A stretch of DNA of 64,000 bases from Girardinichthys multiradiatus (lineage: Eukaryota > Chordata > Actinopteri > Cyprinodontiformes > Goodeidae). The notes under the pieces were generated by a model that searched no databases, was not told where the DNA came from, and was given only the letters and a program-made list of their open reading frames with translations. The position numbers were made by a program, and so were the translations under genes. Positions within the stretch are counted from its first letter, which is position 1; every line of letters starts with the position of its first letter. Location of the stretch: positions 25,195,663-25,259,662 of the forward strand of contig NC_061811.1 in NCBI RefSeq assembly GCF_021462225.1, given 5' to 3'. Shown here one piece after another: positions 23,760-35,858 of the stretch.

Positions 23760-23994
23760 CCAGCAGGATAGCCCAAACCATACAGCCTGAGCTGAACTGG
23801 AGTAGGTTTGATCATTAGATGTATGTGTTAAAATGGCCCAGTAAAAGTCCATACCAAAATCCATATGAGAATTTCTGACCAGACTTGAAAACTGATGTTC
23901 TTAGACACTCTCAATCCAATCTGACTGAGTTTGAGCTGTTTAGTAAGTTATCAGGCTTTAATATTGTGCATCCAGTTACACTCAAATGAACCTA

Positions 23995-24783
23995 CTCACA
24001 CACAGAAAAACAATAATTTCTTTATTTTGTATTTAACTGCTCAACTTTAAGTTAAGTTTTTTTTTAATGCATTCAATGTTTATTACCCTTCTAGCTGTCC
24101 TTAATTTTATGTTCTCATATTTTCTATATTATTAATGGAATCATTTTGGGTAACTGTTTTTCATTCTCAATTTGCTTTGCCTAAAGAGTCTAATTGGTAG
24201 ATTTGAAGAACAGTGTGAAATAAAATTATTATTGTTATGTATTGTTGTTTCATGTTTTTCATAAGCATTTCATAAGTACCTGTGCGGGAAAGTACATCCA
24301 TCACAGATGCAGGGGTGGGTGGAGGCAGGAAGCTGGGGATCAAGAACCCACTATGAGTGAATTGTACTGTTGTTCAGTGGGTTTTTACTGCCGTCTTCTG
24401 ACTATTGATAACTGGATCCATCCACTCAAAATACAGTGGCTCAATACTGCCACCCACAGTCACAGGAAGGAAGTGTTGCTTAATGCACCTCTGGAAATTT
24501 ACTGAGTAGACATTCAATGAGCTCTTTTGGGGTGTAATGGTGAAAATTTGTCAGAAATATGATCAGGTCATGAAGTAAAATATATGCCGTAGTCTCTGCA
24601 GGGCCTGGTGAGAGATTTATGAGGCTTGGAGATGAAGGTGAAGATGAGGTTGGCTGGTGTCCAGTCTTTTCATTGCCAAGGTTAGACTATCCTCTGGCCT
24701 TTAAAACCCTGTCAGCTATGTTCTCGCTCTCTCCTTCTCTCCGACACACACACACAACACACACACGCACACACACACACACA

Positions 24784-24830
<47 letters not shown>

Positions 24831-26030
24831 AGAGTTTGGCCCGTTTTTGCCCAGAAGCAAGGTCAAGGTTATGGCGCACTCCAGAATCAAAGGCCCACCT
24901 CAACTCATGCAGTCTTTTACTTGTCTCAGTCTTGCAGACACACACCCAAACACACACACGCATACACATGTATGCCATGACCATACAGCAAACCAAACAC
25001 TACAGAGCAGAGTTTCTCCTCCATAAATAAGCATGGTCCATCCATCACAGGGCCTCTGCGGACCCTTGGTGCCCTCTGGCTAATTCAACCTGGCAGCAGC
25101 AGTAGCACATTGGATTGTACAGACAAAGAAGGTCATCCCAGACTCCTGAAAATGAGAGGAGAGATAATAATCACCATTTTTCTAAGTGAATCTATGTGGG
25201 TTTCGTCCTGCTAGCTTTGAGCAAACCTAATGGGCTACACTGCATTTAAAGGCGTCTTCTCACTTCTTTTTCATTCCCAGTCTCTGTATGGATTTTCCGT
25301 CTGACCGCAGCTAAGTGTCTAACAGAGAGGGAAAAGCTTCAGTGTGTGTTGCATGTTTCCAGCCAGACAGTGGGGGCGAGGAGATGGAGCTCATGTAGAG
25401 CTGCAGGGAAGACTCACAGATCCACCCCTCTGATAACACCACAAGGGAGACGGAGGAAATGTAAGAGAGCAAGTGCATTAATGAGATTGTGAGAGCCTCG
25501 GTGTGCCTGGGTTTTCTCCATTTACCAGTCTTTCTCCGCGCAGGCAGATTCATCTTAATAGATGAATAAGAAAGCAAATTAGAATCCAATTCATTTGTTA
25601 AATTTGTTTTCAAAGTTAACATCTGATTTGTGATACTCCCCAAAGCTTTGGGGCATTGCTAAAAAATGAAAAGCAATTAAGGGCTAATTTGATTAAGCAG
25701 AGTCCAACATTGTGTTAAGACCAAATGGAAAAACTACAAAGAAATCAAATTTCAATGCTTTATTCCACAGCATCACCATATGATTAGATATGATTTAATG
25801 AAGTTCTCATTGCAGTGTGATGCTTGTATTCCTCTGTTTAATCTTTCTTGATAAAAAGTTAAAGGCCGTGCCTTTTGTTTGGATGATCTAACTTGTGGCA
25901 CAGTTTTAACCCCTACCAATGTGACAAAAAGGAAACATTATTAAAGTAAAATGTTCTGAATTCTGTGTTAGTTTGAGAATAAATTGTCTGTGGACAATAG
26001 AAAAGTTTCACCATTACTTGCCTAAATGTA
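23995..26030. other. Intergenic with CA/TA microsatellite and possible conserved block
   Basis: Contains the microsatellite at 24744-24828. The stretch 25250-25710 is not repeat-like and includes homeodomain-type ATTA/TAAT core motifs (for example ctaatttgattaagcagag near 25684). It could be conserved non-coding sequence, but only cross-species alignment could show that. No gene recognised. Confidence 0.45.
24744..24828. repeat. Compound (CA)n-(TA)n microsatellite
   Basis: An interrupted CA tract (24744-24783) passes into a TA tract (about 24796-24828). Open frames of cysteine/valine or tyrosine/isoleucine repeats across it are artefacts. Confidence 0.95.
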
Positions 26031-26034
26031 ATAA

Positions 26035-26815
26035 GTGGTGTAATTAGATTTTTTTCATGTTACAACCACAAACTTCAGGGAAGTTTATTTGGATTTTGTA
26101 TGACAGATCAACACAAGTAGGGTATTTATTTAACTTTATTTTAACTTTATTTTTTAAGTAGAAGTAAAACAATACAACACGTGGTTTTCAAAATTACTTT
26201 ATAAATAAAAGTATGACAATATGGTGTGGATTTGTATTAACTCCCATTTACTCTGATACTCCTCAGTAAAATCCAGAGCAGCCAATTGCCTTTAAAAGTC
26301 ACCAAATTAGTAAATATCCTCCCATGTGTAATTTAATATAAATACTGTGCAGTTGTTCTGTGAATGTTCTGTGATGGAGCATTAAGTTATCAAAATGCCT
26401 AATGGTGACCACTGAGCAAATCACACAGGTCAGGATAAAGTTGTGGAGAGGTTTAAAGCAGGGTTCTAAAATAACATCCCCAGCTTTAAACATCGTATGG
26501 ATCACTGTCCAATCCATCATCTGAAAGTGGAAAACAGTTACCTAACAATTTACCAAAATTTACCTAATCTGTCACCTAATCTGACAGGCCATGAATGGAC
26601 AGCATCATTTAAGAGAAGCAGCCAACAGGTCCCTGTTAACTATAGAGGAGATGCAGAGATCCAAAGCTCAGGTGGAAAAATCCATTGACTATTCATCATG
26701 CACTCCACTAATTCTGTCCTTATGGAAACGTAGCAAGAAAAAAGCCAATTTCAAAGAAAGCCCTGTTTGCAGTTTACTACAAGCCATGTGGGGGCATAAC
26801 ATGTAGAAATTATTC
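26035..26815 (+). mobile_element. 5' half of a Tc1-like transposon
   Basis: Starts with terminal-repeat-like sequence (atgttacaaccacaaacttc), then aaatccagagcagccaattg, then coding-derived blocks such as aaagttgtggagaggtttaa and gcagagatccaaagctcagg, ending near caagccatgtgggggcataa. The order is that of the family seen at 1.1, 21.7, 48.8 and 62.6 kb. The 3' half is missing and the frame has indels. Confidence 0.75.
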
Positions 26816-28230
26816 TGATCCCAATTAAGTATATTAAAGTTTTAATAGCTTTACTAAAATTTTGATTGGTATGTAGGCAGCCAAGCCTAAAAAACATTGT
26901 TTTGGTTGAGATTTCATTATAGGCAATACTGTCATGTCTCCAGATCCCTGATATTGAAAACAACAGGAGGGATGAGAAAAAAATATAAAAACATAACTCC
27001 CACTTAAATTTATATTACAAGCCACTGCATGCGACCATAGTCCCTTCACCCCTCATACCAGTAAATGCCTCCAAAGGAGGCAGAATACTCCCGATGAGTT
27101 AAACCAAGCACAGATTTCCCCTTTGCACAAAAAAATTTATTTCGGCGATACCGCAATCACTCAAAACTCAGCTATCAATTAAGCAAAACTGCATAAATCT
27201 TATTCTGTAAAGCAGAAACAACAAGACAAACAAGTCCCTTTTCTTGACACAAGTAGGCTTTAGGTCCATGTATCACAACAGCACTGCTGTGATACAACTG
27301 ACAGAAGTGGTTCACCGTCGTCACGTCTCTTTTGTCTCTGTGGACTAATTAGGGAGTAATCGCTGTCAGTTTAGTCAGGAAATTTATGCAACATGACACA
27401 TTCCAACAGCGCTCAAGGGTCTCATCTATCCATCTCTTGATCAGAAACTTAATGTGCTGCCCTGCTTATTTATAGGGGGCTCTTAACCTTTAAAACTGTA
27501 GGGAATGAGTGCAGGAGCATTCAGGCGCGACTGGGATTTATGTTTCCCTGTAAAATAAGATTACTCTCAACCTCACTCTCCTCTTTCATTTAATTCTATG
27601 TTGCAATTTGTTCAAATGATGAAGAGAATTAGCAAAAAACTGTCATATGAGGACGTAGCCAACGATTTATAGTGATTATTTCCTACGGGAAACGTGTGTG
27701 TTTCATTATAACATGGATTTGTGCATGGATTTTTATTTAAAATAAAGTGTTTCATTTGTTTTTCTGTTGTTCTAATACAAAAGCACCAGAGGTCACTTTT
27801 TATAAAGATAAATATCTAAAGTAGGATTTTTAAATATTCACTACAAAGTGTGGCAAGAGTTTAAGACTGCAAATAGTTAATTTCTATCTACCACAAAACA
27901 ATGTTCTTCCCTGTTTGTAAAGAGTCCTTTCATGTAGTTTTATTTATATTGCTCAGTTTAAGCCTGAATGGCTCTTTGTAATTATATGTTCTGACATCTG
28001 GTAAAAGTGGAGGAGCAGTGATATCATATTCGGTAGAGTCAATACACACTGTGATATATTTATAAAAATTAGGATGGTTATAGCTTACAGCTAATGAAAA
28101 CCAAAACTTGACATTTTTGGAAAATTGTAATATTAAATAAGACCAAGAACAAAAAGATCTTTTTTTTTTTTTAAAGTGATGTAACGGCCGTGTTCTTAAT
28201 AGTTGTCCAACAGACAAAAAGAATAGACCA
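26816..28230. other. Intergenic, low-repeat stretch
   Basis: No gene recognised. The interval 27050-27700 lacks visible repeats and contains an imperfect 28-bp palindrome and a few ATTA core motifs (ggactaattagggag near 27342). This makes it a possible regulatory or conserved block, on weak evidence. Confidence 0.4.
27269..27296. repeat. Imperfect 28-bp palindrome
   Basis: Arms tgtatcaca and tgtgataca are perfect, and the centre (acagcactgc) is itself partly symmetric. Overall 26 of 28 positions agree with the reverse complement. Confidence 0.8.
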
Positions 28231-28239
28231 TAAAAGGTC

Positions 28240-28490
28240 TTTGCTGGTGGTTCACAGAGTGCAGCAACCAAGTATATTATTGGAAAGTTTAGTGGAAGAA
28301 AAAAGTGTGGTAGAAAAAGCTGTGCAATCAACTTAAATAAGCCTTGAGATTTGTGAAACAAAGTCTATTTAGAGTTTGAGGAAGATCCATGAGATATGGA
28401 CTTTGGCTGGAGTCAGTCATTAAAGGGCCTCCACAAACTGATGTGTGAACCTTTTGACTAGGGTTTTGGAAGCACTCCCTTCTCTTTGAG
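28240..28490 (+). mobile_element. Small Tc1-like fragment, related to the 3.3 kb element
   Basis: Contains gaagaaaaaagtgtggtaga, aligned with the basic-motif coding of the transposase at 3.8 kb, followed by gtttgaggaagatc. Only the N-terminal coding zone is represented, with stops. Confidence 0.5.
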
Positions 28491-29759
28491 CAGATTCCCT
28501 GGCCTATTAAATAAGACCACTACTTTTCTTTGAGACATCGCATGTTATTGAAACTTTGCAATACACTCATCATAATCATAACCTAACCTGTTGGTTCCCT
28601 GTGTGTTTATTCATTTGAGTCAGAAATTCAAATGTTTCCAAACCTTCAAACATCTAAAGCTTTGCAACCAGTTTAACATTTAATGTGAGTTTCATTCAAA
28701 GGTGGGTCATTTGCATTACGTTCAGTATGAAACTGAAACCAGGATTTTTGTAATGAGATCCCTTTGTGAATCAAGGCGTTTCACTATTTATATAAACTGT
28801 GAACTCATTCTCAAAGCTAACTTTAAATTGCTTTGAAGATGAATTACTCTTTAATGTTTGTATACTTTTACTTAAGAGTACAATGTAAATTCCCACAAAT
28901 ATGCTAAAGAATTCCCCTTCATGTGCTGATAGGACTTCATCATACATTCCCTCCACAGGCTTACAAAGGATATTTCCTATTGTCAAAGTACTGTAGCTTC
29001 AACTCTGGCTTTATGGAATGAAACATAAAATGTTATGATATTCGGGTCAATGTTGGGAGACACTGAAAAAACCTGTAATCATGTGATGAAATGTTATTTC
29101 ACCACTACAATGGCTAATGGAGTTTAAGGATCTATAAAAAAGCAAAGAAGTCATCTACTGAAGGTGGAGAATATTCTAGAGGGTATTTTTGCCTGTTACA
29201 TAAAATCACACTGCTGGAGAAAGTGTGTTTTAATTTTACAATTCAAATTAACTATTATTTTGAAAGTCAATTCAACAGTAAATTAGATTCTTTTGTGTCT
29301 TTAAAGTGTACCCTTGGGTGAATAAAGAGCTGAAAGTCTTTTATGTTCACATTTTCATTCAGTAGCCAGTGCTGGTGCAGAGGAAGCACTAAAAAAGCTC
29401 TTTGTGACAGTTCAAGGACACCCCTGAAGAACCTAATGTATGCTCTGCTGCTGGTGCAGAGAGGACGGTGAGTCCAAGGACTCAAGGAGAGCACGGTGCC
29501 CTGTAAACATGTTGGGTGTTTTTACAGTAGAGCAAAGATTAAGTTTGGTTATAGTGGAGCAGAAACCTGCACAGCCCATCAGATGCCTTTAGAAGCCTCA
29601 GAGGAGTGGAGCCTAGCAGAGGGAAGGAATAGGAAACATTTTTTACAAATATGATAGAGACCTGTAAGGACTATGACAAGTTTTCATCAATTAACATTTT
29701 TATTTAAAGTGTAAGAAGTGATTAATTGAGTCTGTGTGATGTGTGAGTCTGCATGAGAA
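28491..29759. other. Intergenic, no gene recognised
   Basis: Mixed sequence with short open frames only. Confidence 0.45.
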
Positions 29760-29764
29760 GGCCT

Positions 29765-30585
29765 TGTCAGGGTTTGGATATTGTTTGTGTTTAGTTACTT
29801 TTTATCTAAGATGTTTATATTTAGTATTTTGTTAGTCGTGGTTGTTTTGGTTACTTCCTCTGTGTTAGTTTCCTTTATAGTTGTAGTCCCTTTTTAGCAT
29901 GGTTTGTTATGTTTAGTTTCTATAGTTGTAGTTCTCCCTCCTGTTTGGTCAGCTTTAGTTAGTGTTTACATTTTGTTTGTATCTATTCTAGTCTTCATGT
30001 TCTCTGCTTGTTTCCATCAGTGTGGTTTTAGGTTTGTTTACTTTTGTAATCTGGGTCTCTTTATGGGTTCTTTGTTTAGGTTGCCAGGTCTGCGGTTGTT
30101 GTTATTCTTCTGTTTCCTTTAGTTTATGGTTATTCTAGTTTTCGTATGCTGCATTTGATTATTTATCTTTGTCTATAGGTTTGTTTGGTCAGTGTTTCTC
30201 TTCATTGTTAATTAGTCCTTTTGCCATGTGTTAGTCTGTGCAATAGTTCCACCTGTTCCTTCAGCCTCCCTGCCTCCTTGTCTCACCTGTTCTTAGTTCC
30301 TTTGATTACCTGCCTTTGTCTCCCTCAGTATGTTATTTGGTTTTGTTTCATTGTGTGTCGCTAGTTCCTCCGATCACAACAACTGATTAAGTTCAGTTCT
30401 TGCTACATTCTTGCAGTGTGTACTCAAGTAAGTTTTTTTGGTTTTGTCTCATGCTTGTACCTGCAGCGATATTTGCTACGTTTTTGCTACGTCTGTAATC
30501 TTTGAATAAAGCTGAAGACCGATTCAAAATGCTGCTGCCAAGCTATTGTCTGCGCTTTGGTCCACCCCAAAACCCCACCCTGACA
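29765..30585 (+). mobile_element. Solo LTR-like element with 5-bp target duplication
   Basis: This 821-bp sequence begins tgtcagggtttgg and ends ccccaccctgaca, so the ends form an inverted repeat (TGTCAGGGT). It is flanked by ggcct on both sides (29760-29764 and 30586-30590). TG...CA ends plus a 5-bp duplication point to an LTR. It is T-rich on the plus strand with aataaa at 30504-30509, about 80 bases before the end, as expected if R/U5 is short. No internal retroelement sequence is attached, so this is a solo LTR. A DNA transposon with the same ends is an alternative. Confidence 0.7.
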
Positions 30586-30590
30586 GGCCT

Positions 30591-33285
30591 ACATTATAAA
30601 CTCATTAATATTAAGAAGAATGAAGCACAGAGAGTGGCTGCACAGGAATTCAATCTTTTTATCAATTCTCACTGTTTAAATCTTCATTTTTACTTCTTAG
30701 TTTCCATCATGGTGCCTCTGTAGGCTGGCCGCCCTGAACTGAAAGTCATACATCACTGGGTGTAAAAACACATTTTCATGGTTTGTAAGGCATTTTCCAT
30801 TGATTTCCTCCTTCCTTCACTATGTGCCAGGACATTGCTGCATAATAATATATTCTGGAGTTGCACAATATATCAAACTGCAGTCGTAATCGCAATATCA
30901 GTATCAGCATGTCCAAGCAAAGGACTGCTTGGATGCAATAGTTGGTAGGATATCACATTTCAAGTGCCATGCATTTATCATCCTTGCAATTTAACAATAA
31001 ATATTCAAGAGGCACAAACAGTGATGGCCTGCAGAAACGTACGATTTAGACCTATTAATTACATGATCAGGCTTGTTTATGTAAATATAATTTTACATAC
31101 TTAAATGTTAAGTTCTTGGTACTTGGCACTCCATGGCTTAGTGCAATACAACCCAGCTTATTTTATCCTTCACTAACCAGATACATGCAGAAATGTAATT
31201 TCCTCTCCATCATTTTCAACATGTATAGACACTCACCAGCACACGTTTACATTACAGTTAGATTCTGTTCAGTCCAACAACTTTCTCTCACCTTCCAACA
31301 CTGTTTCGACAGCTGTGGAGCATTTTGCCAGCAATGCCACTAAGAGAGAAAGCTTTTAATGCGGAGAGCAGTGTAATATTCATGAGGAGAGCTGCACTCT
31401 CTCTCTAATAGATGTTGATGGGTGTTAGTTTGCGCAATGATCTAGTCTTTTGGAAATGTGTTTTAATATAATATTAATGCAAGTTGTGTCAGATAGCGTC
31501 TACTCCGTTGTTCATTATGCTACAGTTATCACATCCACCGAGCTCCCAGGTTACAGCAGGAAGTGCAGAGGGAGCTTGTTTGATGCGGTGTGCCACAGCA
31601 GGGTGCTGTGAAAAAAAAAAGAAGCTTTTTTTTGGGTGCGCTTCTGTTGGGATTTGTTTCTGCTGAGCAACACACAACTTTCCACTGTGTGGCTGAAGAG
31701 TACCGATGGACCAGCTTTGCACAAAAAACAAAGTTCACCCTTGTTTCTTATAACCTTTCTACAGAGATAATATAAGTGCAAAGGCACTTTTAAAAAGTTT
31801 ATCTTACTTTTAAGGCATAGTTTAAAAGTTCACTTCATTGCATTTTCAGTAAATAGTCCCTTTTGCTTTAACAGCCCATTTACAAGAGAACTGGGGCTTG
31901 TAATCAGGAGTCACAAATAGTTCAGCTTTATTAAGCGGCTTTCCAAATAAACGATTCTGCAAGTTAAGAGATTAAGGTGATGCAGAGGAGTCAAAACAAA
32001 TAGTCCTTGTAACTTCAACAGAGCGTAAAGGGCTTTTGGAACTAATTTACCTTTTCTGGTGCTCAAATAAGCCAAGAACACATAAAAATGAGCTGAATCA
32101 GCTCAGAATTACTTGTCCTTGTTTCATTATTTTATGCATGACAGGTAAATGCTGACTATCAAACATACAGAATGGCTGTGGGTTAAAAGAAAGTCCTAAA
32201 TAAATCACTGGAGATTTATGACAAATGTAGCTCTTTCTATTCTTGGTATGAAAGGTCGCAGTTTATTGGGTTTGTAAATTACATGGATAAAATGAAGTAG
32301 CCTTGAGATCTCAAGTAGACTGGACTCATCACTAAAGAGCTAGAATGTATATGAGAAGATTCAATAATTTTAAGGTTTTCTGTACTTTTACGTTTACCAA
32401 GAAGGATGTGTTTATCAAGAAGATGTAAAGAAAATCATTTTTTAACTATTATTTAATTGTTTTGTTGAGTTTAGACTTTGGAATGCAAAATAAAAAACTG
32501 CAAACTGAATTTTAGAGAAAAACTCTAGGATGCATAAAAAAATCTTTTTTTACTTTTAAATAGAATTAGGACCAGCCTACGGTATGTAGTATCTCCAAGA
32601 ACGCTAAATCTTTGCTTGAAAGACAAGTATGAGCTAACTAATACCTGGCTTTACAGTTTTTCGCTGCTGCTTTTCTGGTCATCCTAAAACAACGCCAACT
32701 ACATGATGAACTACAAAATGGAAGGTTTTTACAGCTCCATCATCAGTTTATATGGGAATTTTCTGGATCTCCACCACCATTTTAAGCCATTTTGTGGTGG
32801 AAGGAATGCCTTCTGCATCTTCACGACCTTATTAGCAACATGAGAGGATGCATATAATCAGGTAGAGGCAACCCAGAGCTGAGCCTGCCATTTTGCACAA
32901 TAATTTTACTTTATGCACATAGCTCAGTGAGAAAATCCAGGAAGAGTTGTTTTTGTTTTTTTGTGTTCAGTCAGAGCTGAATTAACATGAGGCCCTGCCT
33001 CCTTGATGACTATTATAACATTTTAACATAAACACTAGAAGCCGCTGCTGATGTTTTTGCCTCCTCCACAACCCCTTACCCTAATGCTGGCTAAATAGGA
33101 TGCCAGTGATTTGACACTGTGACAAAACACTGTCCATTTGAAACTGAAGCCTGAAGAAATCACACCTTCCCTTGTTCTCAGATAATCCAGCCTAGACTCT
33201 CCATAACTTGAAGGTGTGTGGATTTCTCCCCAGCTGGGAGTCCAAGTCGTTGGGGAGTGCAGCACATACTGGTCTTCATGCACAA
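30591..33285. other. Intergenic, no gene recognised
   Basis: AT-rich sequence with short A and T runs (for example 31610-31640). No recognisable gene or repeat of substance. Confidence 0.45.
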
Positions 33286-33289
33286 GGGA

Positions 33290-33480
33290 TCTGGGCTCGA
33301 CAGATTTATTTATTTTTTATTGTATGGCACTAGTGGCCTTTATTTTGTTAGCTGACCGACATGAAATTGGGTGGAGAGAGAGAGGGAAGGACAAGGCCAG
33401 GACTTGAACACTTGAAGACTGTCGAAGACTGTAGCCTCTGTATATGGGTCAGGCGCTTCACCCCTGCTCCACCATCACAC
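33290..33480 (-). mobile_element. tRNA-derived SINE, minus orientation
   Basis: On the minus strand a box A-like region (GGAGCAGGGGTGAAGCG, about 33455-33475) and a good box B (GTTCAAGTCC, about 33400-33409) are followed by a TC-rich body. The tail is AAAATAAAGGCCACTAGTGC with AATAAA-type A-rich sequence. It is the same family as 11134-11345 and better preserved at box B. Confidence 0.7.
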
Positions 33481-35382
33481 CCAATCGGCAGATTTTTAAA
33501 TGTTCTTTTTTTTAAAGTGTGCAACTGGTTGCTTATACCACGTGGAGCACTGCCAGCCCTTTACGCCAATAAATAGGTTTTAGCTTTGGCTTTTATTAGT
33601 AGTATCATAAGACCTAGATGACCAAACAGCTTATTCATTATCAGTTAATGTTAATGGAGAAAACTTTTTGGTTAAATTAAAATTAAGTGACAAACTAAAT
33701 AAATTGAATTAGTTGTTCATATTAGCATTAAGCTGGTTGGAGCATAAACAAATTTTTGCAAGAAATTTAACAGTTCACCTTTTTATATTTATTCCACCTG
33801 ACTTTATATCTCCCTATTCTTGCATTGAAAAAGGTGATATGACACATCAGCTTCTCTTTTTAAAAGTTCCTCCCTGTATTAATTCCTCTTTGCCTTTTCT
33901 TTATTGCTTGCCATTCCTTTTATGTTTTCATCCCTTTTCCTTGCTATGCTCCTCCTTTCCTCATCCCCTCCCTCTCTCTGTGTAACTAATGGTCCCTAAA
34001 CGCACCTCCAGCTGCTGTGGCATTGAAACTAACTCACAACAATCAGGAGTTATTATGGGCAGCATGCTGACGGATTATCCCAAAGTATGCAGTGATCATA
34101 TTAATACTGGGCCTGCTTAGAATGCATTCATCATAATATCCCCAGCACTGAAGAGGTAACAACTCGGATCATTGTGATAATTAAAAAAGTGTTAGACTGA
34201 AGATTAAAGTTAAACAGTGATAATAAGGGACTTCAGATTTAGAAATGAGTGGGAGCACAAGGAGAAATGTGTGTCCTCCTGGTTTTCTGGCATGAATGTC
34301 ACCCTGGGAGAACCCCTCCAGACTTTTTTTATGGTTTTCACAAATAGGTTTAACAAATTAGAGCTGTATATTAAATAATGAGTTATGAATTTAGAATAAC
34401 ATAGTCCAGTGTTTTTCCTCTTTATTCTCTGTAATTTTCTTCTATCAGTCTGGTTGTACAAATGGCAAAAAAACAACAAATGAATAAAAAAATAAAAATA
34501 AAAACTTGTATAAACCTAGATAGTCACTGATAGTTTGATCAGTCTAAATGTTTCAGTTTTGACCTAGATATCACAAACATTACAGATTTCTTGAGAAACT
34601 TTGTGCACAGCTTAGTTTAGCACCAGATTTCAGTTTTATCAAACAGCATGGTGCACAGCCAGATTTTATTACAGTGCAGTGGCTCAACTCCCATTGACCA
34701 GACATGCAAATAAGCTAAATAAAATGTAATAAGGGCGCCCTGGGGGGAGCCATATCACCCATATAAGAAAACGCCACCATCCCTGCCCTTATATTCACCT
34801 TTTGTTTTCTGCACATTCCTTCTTTACATTTTCGCTGCCTTCCTTTACTGCCTTCCCTTTTAGTGAACATGCCATTTTATTTTCTCCCTACATTTTAATT
34901 TATTCTTTAATTAACCTTATGTATTTATCCACAAAGGTCTGTGCCTCATTAACTTAACATCCCAAAATCTTATCTTTCATATTTCCAGAATGTTTGTTTT
35001 CCTCCATGTTTGCTCATTCTTTACCCTATTTGCACAAATCCTCCCTCCTCCTTCCTCATTTTGTTTCCTTCTTTGCTGATGATATACTTGTTTTCTCCTT
35101 TTTTTTTTTTTCCACTTTGCTTCCTTCGTCTCCTCTTCTGACAGTCAAACTGCCTTCACCTCCTCATCTTGCCCACATCTCTAAGTGTGTGTGTGTAAGT
35201 AATTTATCTTCCCCCTTACTATCTCCACCTCCATAGAACGAGCAAGCTCTGTCCACTTATGAGGGGAGAGAGTGATGTGGAAGTGTGGGAGGGAGTTTCA
35301 AGAGTTTTAATGAGCCAGTGCTCACACTCATGACAGAAGGGGTAAGTGATGGAATATTAATCTGCTTGAGAGAAACTGAAAG

Positions 35383-35385
<3 letters not shown>

Positions 35386-35474
<89 letters not shown>
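35386..35474. repeat. (TG)n microsatellite
   Basis: About 44 TG units with one CG interruption near 35426. Open frames in either direction are artefacts. Confidence 0.97.
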
Positions 35475-35476
<2 letters not shown>

Positions 35477-35775
35477 TGTAATGTTTTTTTTTGTAATGTG
35501 TGGATGTGTTTTTGCGGGCTGTTATCCGATGAGAATTCTCAAGCTCGCCAACCAGAGACATTTCAAATGTGTGCAATCAATATGTATAGTGAGTGTGTGT
35601 GCATTATACTGATGAATGGCCCGGCCCCTAATGTTCCAAACCACTCTGTGGACTAACAAGACTATTTAATCACTCTCTGTACATCCTCTGCCGCCTCCTC
35701 TTTGTTTTTGCTTCTCTACCAAAGCTCAAAGTACTGCTAAGGTTACTGTACAATGCATTGCACCTCTCTTTTTAA

Positions 35776-35777
35776 GT

Positions 35778-35856
<79 letters not shown>
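35776..35856. repeat. (TG)n microsatellite
   Basis: About 40 units, one TA interruption near the start; 300 bases from the previous TG tract. Confidence 0.97.

Positions 35857-35858
<2 letters not shown>

Larger units (their letters stand above)
21700..23990 (+). mobile_element. Tc1-like transposon fragment broken by two insertions
   Basis: Three collinear pieces of one Tc1-like copy are present: 21700-21988 (gctatgtgtggaggaaaact, then catcatgttgtggagatgct), about 23235-23283 (gagactaaggtggaggttca) and 23760-23990 (cagcaggatagcccaaacc, then gtgttaaaatggcccagt and caatctgactgagtttgagc). They follow transposase order. The gaps hold an inverted L2-like LINE (21989-23231) and an LTR-like element (23284-23759). 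The 5' third of the transposon is missing. The coding frame is destroyed. Confidence 0.8.

Noticed and set aside
24687..24996. Cys/Val- and Tyr/Ile-repeat open frames
   Set aside because: Produced by the CA/TA microsatellite. The same applies to frames at 35285-35612 and 35778-35960.
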